From an uncultured Faecalibacterium sp. (GTDB lineage Bacteria > Bacillota > Clostridia > Oscillospirales > Ruminococcaceae), in assembly GCA_934503275.1 (NCBI GenBank), contig CAKSVD010000038.1, forward strand, positions 1 to 10,309: DNA of 10,309 bases, in the 5' to 3' direction. Under the pieces are notes generated by a model. That model did no database searches and had not been told where the DNA came from. It saw only the letters and a list, made by a program, of their open reading frames with translations. Made by a program: the position numbers and the translations under genes. This document shows positions 6,100-10,309 of the stretch, in pieces (the first letter of the stretch is position 1; every line of letters starts with the position of its first letter).

Positions 6100-6918
6100 A
6101 TGAAACTGCTGACATTGAATACCCATAGCCTTATCATCCCGGAGCATGAGGCAAAGCGGGAGATTTTTGTAGACTTCATCGCCAAGGAGCAGCCGGAGGT
6201 GTTCGCCCTGCAGGAGGTGAACCAGACCGCCGCTGCGCCGCTGCTGGCAGAGGTTCCGGCGGGGTACTACCCCTGCCCCGGCAATACCGTGCTGCTGAAA
6301 GCAGACAACCACGCCGCAGCCGTGGCAAAAATGCTGGAAGTGCGTGGCGTGCACTACTATTGGAGTTGGCTCCCGGCAAAGGTGGGCTACGACATATACG
6401 ATGAGGGTGCGGCGGTATTCAGCCGTGCACCCATCACCGATGCCGAAAACCTGCTGCTGAGCCAGTCTAGCGATTACAGAAACTGGAGGACCCGCCGCAC
6501 GCTGGGCATCTGTGCAGGAGATGTCTGGTATTATACGGTGCATCTGGGCTGGTGGAAGGACGAGGTAGAGCCTTTCGCCCCCCAGTGGGAAAAGCTTTCG
6601 CAGGCAGCGGGCGCCAAAAAGACCGCCTTTCTGCTGGGCGACTTCAACAGTGAAGCCGACGTGCGGGGCGAGGGCTACGACCTTGTCCGGCGCAGCGGCT
6701 GGCAGGATACCTACTGCATGGCGCAGCAGCGGGACGAGGGCTACACGGTGGTGGAGGCCATTGACGGCTGGCGGGACGCCCCGGATGCAGCGGCAAAAAA
6801 ACGCATCGACCAGATCTGGTGCTCCAAGGCAGTGGCCGTCAAGAGCAGCCGGGTGGTGTTCAGCGGCCTGCAGGAGCCGCAGGTATCTGACCATGCAGGT
6901 GTTTTGATCGAGTTATAA
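6100..6918 (+). CDS. mapP: MapP-like maltose-6'-phosphate phosphatase (EEP fold)
   Basis: 272 residues. All signatures of the endonuclease/exonuclease/phosphatase fold are present: LNTHS (N7), LQEVNQ (metal-binding E39), YTVHLGWW (H148), LLGDFNSEAD (D181, N183) and a terminal SDHAGV (D264, H265). The family also contains nucleases. The pairing with a maltose-type PTS gene, and features I recall from Enterococcus faecalis MapP ('YYWSWLPAKVGYDIYDEG', 'TVVEAIDGWR'), point to sugar-phosphate hydrolysis instead. The predicted role is to turn imported maltose 6'-phosphate into maltose in the cytoplasm. The ATG is six bases after the permease stop, and no ribosome binding site precedes it (CTGTAAAAAACT). 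Translation therefore probably depends on coupling to the permease gene. No signal peptide. The MapP call is family knowledge plus context. Confidence 0.8.
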   Translation: MKLLTLNTHSLIIPEHEAKREIFVDFIAKEQPEVFALQEVNQTAAAPLLAEVPAGYYPCPGNTVLLKADNHAAAVAKMLEVRGVHYYWSWLPAKVGYDIYDEGAAVFSRAPITDAENLLLSQSSDYRNWRTRRTLGICAGDVWYYTVHLGWWKDEVEPFAPQWEKLSQAAGAKKTAFLLGDFNSEADVRGEGYDLVRRSGWQDTYCMAQQRDEGYTVVEAIDGWRDAPDAAAKKRIDQIWCSKAVAVKSSRVVFSGLQEPQVSDHAGVLIEL

Positions 6919-6928
6919 AGGAAGGTAA

Positions 6929-8437
6929 ATGAAGATGCAGAGAAGTGCAGGCATTTTGCTGCCCATCAGCAGTCTGCCGTCCCCTTACGGCATCGGCTGC
7001 TTTTCGCAGGAAGCATACGACTTTGTGGACTGGCTCAAGGAAGCCGGGCAGACCTATTGGCAGATCCTGCCGCTGGGTGTGACCAGCTACGGCGACAGCC
7101 CGTATCAGAGCTTTTCCGCCTTTGCGGGCAACCCCTATTTCATCAGTCTGGACGCACTGGTGGAGGAAGGAGTGCTGACCGCCGCCGAGTGCAAAAAGGC
7201 AAACTTTGGCCGCAAGGCAGACGACATTGATTACAGCCGCCTGTATACCGAGCGCGGCCGTCTGCTGCGGCTGGCGTATTCCCGCAGCGATATCGGCCAC
7301 AACGAGGCGTTTACGGCATTCTGCGAGAAAAACAAGTGGTGGCTGGACGATTTTGCCCTGTTCATGGCGGTGAAGGGCCGCTTTGAGGGCAAGCCGTGGA
7401 TCGAGTGGGCAGAGGATATCCGTCTGCGCTGGCAGCCCGCGATGGACTACTACCGCCGAGAACTGTACTTTGAGGTGGAGTACTACAAGTATCTTCAGTT
7501 CAAGTTCGACGAGCAGTGGCACAAACTGAAAGCCTACGCCAACAGCAAGGGTATTCAGATCATTGGCGATATCCCCATCTATGTGGCGCTGGATTCGGCA
7601 GACGCTTGGGCAAACCCGGGGCTGTTCCAGTTGGACAAGGAAAACCTGCCCACCGCAGTGGCGGGCGTTCCCCCGGACGGTTTTTCCCCCACCGGTCAGC
7701 TGTGGGGCAACCCGCTCTACCGCTGGGAAGCCCACCGCGCGACCGGCTATCAGTGGTGGATCACCCGGCTGTGGTACTGCTTCGAACTGTACGATGTGGT
7801 GCGCATCGACCATTTCCGCGGCTTCGATGAGTATTTCTCCATCCCCTACGGCAGCGAGACCGCCGTGGACGGCCACTGGGAAAAAGGCCCCGGCATCGAG
7901 CTGTTCCGCGCGGTGGAGCAGGCGCTGGGCAAGCGGGAGATCATTGCAGAGGATCTCGGCTACATGAGCGACACCGTGCGGCAGCTGGTGCGGGACAGCG
8001 GCTTCCCCGGCATGAAGGTGCTGGAATTTGCCTTTGACTCCCGCGATACCGGCAGCGCCAGCGACTATCTGCCCCACAACTACCCGGTGAACAGCGTGGC
8101 GTACACCGGCACCCACGACAACGAGACGCTGGTATCGTGGTACCAGACTATCTCTGATGCCGAACGCGCTATGGTGCGGGATTACCTGTACGACTACGCC
8201 ACCCCGGACGAACAGCTTTATAAAAGCATGATCGCGCTGATTTTGCGCAGCGCAGCGGCAAGGTGTATCATCCCCATGCAGGACTGGCTTGGGCTGGATA
8301 ACGCCGCCCGCATCAATAAGCCCTCCACCGTAGGCCAGAACTGGCGCTGGAGACTGAAAAAGACCCAGCTGACAAAGAAACTCCAAAAAGAGATCTGCCA
8401 GCTGACCACCCGCTATGGCCGGATGAACTGGGCATAA
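6929..8437 (+). CDS. malQ: 4-alpha-glucanotransferase (amylomaltase, GH77)
   Basis: 502 residues, the usual length of the short bacterial form. It opens with RSAGILLPISSLPSPYGIG, typical of MalQ. The GH77 catalytic residues are in place: nucleophile D294 in VRIDHFRGFDEYF, acid/base E341 in IIAEDLGYM, and the transition-state aspartate D397 in YTGTHDNETLVSWY. The loop motif DIPIYVALDSADAW and the C-terminal INKPSTVGQNWRWR are also present. It moves glucanyl units between malto-oligosaccharides, releasing glucose and building longer chains. Ten bases separate it from mapP. AAGGAAGG (6918-6925) is only three bases from the ATG at 6929 but nine from the ATG at 6935, so translation may begin at 6935 (MQRSAG, 500 aa). 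A strong terminator follows, so it is the last gene of the operon. Confidence 0.95.
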   Translation: MKMQRSAGILLPISSLPSPYGIGCFSQEAYDFVDWLKEAGQTYWQILPLGVTSYGDSPYQSFSAFAGNPYFISLDALVEEGVLTAAECKKANFGRKADDIDYSRLYTERGRLLRLAYSRSDIGHNEAFTAFCEKNKWWLDDFALFMAVKGRFEGKPWIEWAEDIRLRWQPAMDYYRRELYFEVEYYKYLQFKFDEQWHKLKAYANSKGIQIIGDIPIYVALDSADAWANPGLFQLDKENLPTAVAGVPPDGFSPTGQLWGNPLYRWEAHRATGYQWWITRLWYCFELYDVVRIDHFRGFDEYFSIPYGSETAVDGHWEKGPGIELFRAVEQALGKREIIAEDLGYMSDTVRQLVRDSGFPGMKVLEFAFDSRDTGSASDYLPHNYPVNSVAYTGTHDNETLVSWYQTISDAERAMVRDYLYDYATPDEQLYKSMIALILRSAAARCIIPMQDWLGLDNAARINKPSTVGQNWRWRLKKTQLTKKLQKEICQLTTRYGRMNWA

Positions 8438-8447
8438 GGGTAAAACA

Positions 8448-8494
8448 AAAAAGTCCCATGTCTGCACCGTCAAGGTGTTGGCATGGGACTTTTT
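8448..8494 (+). terminator. Terminator of the maltose operon
   Basis: A perfect 13-bp stem, AAAAAGTCCCATG (8448-8460) with CATGGGACTTTTT (8482-8494), encloses a short inner stem (GCACC / GGTGT). It ends in a T-run and begins 11 bases after the malQ stop codon. The A-run on the other side would also let it stop minus-strand transcription from the recombinase. Confidence 0.9.
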
Positions 8495-8536
8495 ACGTTT
8501 CAGGAGCCTGTGATGAAAAGTTGGGATGATACAAAT

Positions 8537-8690
8537 TTATTCCTCGCTCTGCTGATATACCTCCTTCAGGTGGGTGGAAAGCTTCATGTTTTCGCTGTAA
8601 TCCACCGGCACCGGCCAGAATGACCGGGCTCTTTGCCTCGCTGATGATCCTTCCGGCGGCAGCAATATGGGTGGGCGCGGGTGGATTGCG
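8537..8690 (-). pseudogene. Acetolactate synthase remnant with a large internal deletion
   Basis: Two frames read as pieces of one enzyme. One frame, about 8669-8604, gives HIAAAGRIISEAKSPVILAG followed by AG. This matches the start of the central domain of ThDP-dependent acetolactate synthases (compare AAIAKIQTAKLPVVLVG in B. subtilis AlsS). In another frame, 8611-8537 gives VPVDYSENMKLSTHLKEVYQ followed by QSEE and TAA. This matches the extreme C-terminus ('IDVPVDYSDN' in AlsS). Roughly 300 residues between them are missing, including the ThDP-binding domain. The joint falls in the directly repeated GCCGGTGCCGGTG (8615-8603), which suggests deletion between short repeats. The C-terminal piece is in frame with the recombinase ORF and provides its stop codon. 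The comparison is from memory of AlsS. Confidence 0.65.
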
Positions 8691-10309
8691 CGAGCCGCGC
8701 TGCTAAAAACAGCCCACTGGGCTGTTTTTGCGCTGTCTTCTGCGACAGCGCCGCAGCTGTTCGAATCCACCCTTGCAACCCATTTTGCAAGACAGATAAA
8801 ACAGAAACTCCGATACCCATTGGATACCGGAGTTCTTGGTGGAGCGAAGCAACCCAAATCCGAACCATTGCCCTCTGGGGCATCTTTGGCGGCAATCTCA
8901 TCGAAAGTGATGGTTTTTGTGCCGTCTTTGTAGTTGAATGTAATCAAAACTTTTTCATCATAGAGATAAACGGCGTTCACAAACGTATTGATAAGCGTTT
9001 CCCGGTGGCTTTTCACGTTCGGGTCGAGCTTGCGGAACCGGGTCAGCCAGAACCGAACCTGATTTTCGCTTAACCGAGGCCGAGCGATTTTTTCTTCGGC
9101 GATCCGAACCTCAAGTTCTTTCTGCTGGGCTTCCAGCTTTTCCAAACGCGATTTGGTGGAGTTGGTCAGCACACCTGCTTGAATGGCGTTCAGCATATTT
9201 TCAATGCCGTTCTCTACCTCGCGCATCTGCTTTTCCAGCAAAGGGAGAGTGGTGTTTTCCTGATCCTGCAACTCCATCACTTCCGCAACGATGGCATCAA
9301 TCACGGCATCGTCCTGAATCAGCTTCATGGTTTCAGCTATGACCAAATCTTCCAGCCACTCTTTACGGACGGTCTTTTTCTTACAGGTCTTGAAACGCTT
9401 CGCAGTGGCACACTTATAATAATGATGAACTACCTTGTTTCTACCAGTACCGCACTCGCCGAACATCATGGCACCGCACATTCCGCAGAACAGCTTGGTG
9501 GTGAGCAGATAATCATCCTCGGCCTTGTGACGGGCAGGAGCGCGGCTGTTCTTCTTGATTTTTTGCTGCACTTCCTCAAACAAATCCTTGTCCACGATGG
9601 CCGGGATGCTGTCGGGCATTACGATGTCTTTGAAGTGGTTTTCTCCGATGTACCGTTTGTTCGTCAACAGTTTCTGAACACTGTTGTAGGTAAACTTCTG
9701 GTTGCGGTTGGTGGTCACGCCACTGTCGTTCAGCCAGTTCATCAGTTCTTTCATGGTCGCGCCCTCATTGTACCGCCGGAAGGCTTCTACCACAAAGGGA
9801 GCTTTCAGCGGATCGACTTGAAAGAACTTCTCTTCATCCACCTTAAAACCAATGGGAATCGTGCCGCCGTTGTACTTCCCCTTCAGAACATTCTCGGTCA
9901 TGCCGCGCACAACTTTTTCAGAAAGTTCTGCCGAGTAGTATTCAGCCATGCCGGTGAGCATACTCTTGACCATGATACCCGCAGGGCTGTCAGAGATAGG
10001 CTCCGTGGCAGATACCAGCTTGACATGATTTCGTTCCAACTGGTACTCATAGTGGGCCGAATCATAGCGGTTTCGGGCAAAACGGTCAAGCTTCCAGACC
10101 AGCACAATGTCAAACAACCGTTTCTCGCTGTCCTTGATCATCTGCTGGAAGTCCGGGCGGTTATCGGTTTTGGCGGAAAGGGCGCGGTCAATGTAGTGCT
10201 TGACCACGGTAATGCCGTTCTTTTCGGCGTAGGCCGTACATTCACGAATCTGGCCTTCGATGGATTCCTCACGCTGGTTATCGCTGGAATAGCGGGCGTA
10301 AATCACGGC
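8537..10309 (-). CDS. Large serine recombinase (site-specific integrase), 5' end outside the window
   Basis: The frame stays open to the window edge, so the true start is to the right; GTG at 10306 is read as residue 1 here. The catalytic domain shows YARYSSDNQ (nucleophile S7), DRALSAKTDNRPDFQQMI and VWKLDRFARNRYD. The recombinase domain is about 140-250 (PIGFKVDEE, LTNKRYIGE). A zinc ribbon follows (C274-x2-C277, then C299 and C308), then a coiled coil (about 344-406) and a C-terminal region to about 490. This is the TnpX/TndX-type layout of recombinases that integrate and excise conjugative or mobilisable elements and phages. Residues 491-589 are read-through of a hairpin, a repeat unit and the acetolactate synthase remnant, so the native end is probably near 8837. 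The gene reads towards the malQ terminator. Confidence 0.9.
   Translation of the reverse strand, partial: AVIYARYSSDNQREESIEGQIRECTAYAEKNGITVVKHYIDRALSAKTDNRPDFQQMIKDSEKRLFDIVLVWKLDRFARNRYDSAHYEYQLERNHVKLVSATEPISDSPAGIMVKSMLTGMAEYYSAELSEKVVRGMTENVLKGKYNGGTIPIGFKVDEEKFFQVDPLKAPFVVEAFRRYNEGATMKELMNWLNDSGVTTNRNQKFTYNSVQKLLTNKRYIGENHFKDIVMPDSIPAIVDKDLFEEVQQKIKKNSRAPARHKAEDDYLLTTKLFCGMCGAMMFGECGTGRNKVVHHYYKCATAKRFKTCKKKTVRKEWLEDLVIAETMKLIQDDAVIDAIVAEVMELQDQENTTLPLLEKQMREVENGIENMLNAIQAGVLTNSTKSRLEKLEAQQKELEVRIAEEKIARPRLSENQVRFWLTRFRKLDPNVKSHRETLINTFVNAVYLYDEKVLITFNYKDGTKTITFDEIAAKDAPEGNGSDLGCFAPPRTPVSNGYRSFCFICLAKWVARVDSNSCGAVAEDSAKTAQWAVFSSAARAIHPRPPILLPPEGSSARQRARSFWPVPVDYSENMKLSTHLKEVYQQSEE
8705..8751. 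repeat. Two-hairpin REP-like unit
   Basis: Two back-to-back stems: AAAAACAGCC-cact-GGCTGTTTTT (8705-8728) and GCGCTGTC-ttctgc-GACAGCGC (8730-8751). The first has A and T ends and could terminate transcription in both directions. The pair lies inside the recombinase open frame but beyond its family-conserved part. The layout resembles dispersed intergenic hairpin repeats; copy number elsewhere cannot be seen from here. Confidence 0.6.
8806..8834 (-). terminator. Terminator-like hairpin at the native end of the recombinase
   Basis: On the minus strand AACTCCGGTATCC (8834-8822) pairs with GGGTATCGGAGTT (8818-8806), giving 13 pairs including two G-U, with a 3-base loop. It is followed by TCTGTTTTATCTG. 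It lies just after the last residues that look like recombinase (about 8837), supporting a gene end there. Confidence 0.55.

Noticed and set aside
5155..6894. Minus-strand open frame of 579 codons opposite the permease and phosphatase genes
   Set aside because: It is antisense to two genes with full family motifs, is rich in His, Gln and Val as expected from the complement of GC-rich codons, and has no recognisable domain.
6860..8473. Minus-strand open frame of 537 codons opposite malQ
   Set aside because: It mirrors the whole malQ gene and has no motif; it crosses the malQ terminator at its start. It is a by-product of codon bias.
8752..8790. GTTCGAATCC, resembling a tRNA T-arm
   Set aside because: The flanking five-base arms (AGCTG and CCACC) do not pair, and no anticodon arm or acceptor stem can be found around it.

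Overview
The window looks like a piece of a gut Firmicutes chromosome, most likely Faecalibacterium or a close Oscillospiraceae relative. That assignment is an inference from three things: the GC-rich glycan-uptake operon, the lipoprotein family, and the mosaic of decayed insertions around it. It was not tested by any search. A compact, healthy maltose-utilisation locus (about 3104-8494) sits between two stretches of broken or mobile DNA.

Left part (1-2500): remnants and small genes. Bases 1-152 are a frameshifted, truncated sugar O-acetyltransferase. It is joined directly to the N-terminal half of a membrane protein that resembles an anti-sigma factor (to 450). An 82-residue protein (474-722) with a good ribosome binding site follows, then a strong bidirectional terminator (761-805). 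On the minus strand lie a lipoprotein of the DUF4300 type (863-1771) and an unrecognised ORF (1892-2482).

IS part (about 2505-2950): an IS200-type element whose transposase has lost its middle, including the catalytic residues. Its end hairpins remain, and so does a perfect 14-bp inverted repeat that can mask the transposase ribosome binding site. The following 150 bases carry no gene, only a 12-bp near-perfect tandem repeat.

Maltose locus (3104-8494): a LacI-family regulator reads left and a three-gene operon reads right, from a shared 284-bp region with dyad operator candidates. The operon encodes a glucose/maltose-type PTS IIBC permease, a phosphatase resembling MapP (maltose-6'-phosphate phosphatase), and the amylomaltase MalQ. 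The inferred route is uptake of maltose as maltose 6'-phosphate, removal of the phosphate in the cytoplasm, and conversion of maltose and short maltodextrins by MalQ to glucose and longer glucans. No maltose phosphorylase and no IIA domain are encoded here. A strong terminator closes the operon.

Right part (8495-10309): a large serine recombinase reads left and its start lies beyond the window. Its open frame runs through a terminator-like hairpin, a two-hairpin repeat unit and the remnant of an internally deleted acetolactate synthase, so its last 100 or so residues are probably not native. This edge is probably the end of an integrated element that extends to the right.
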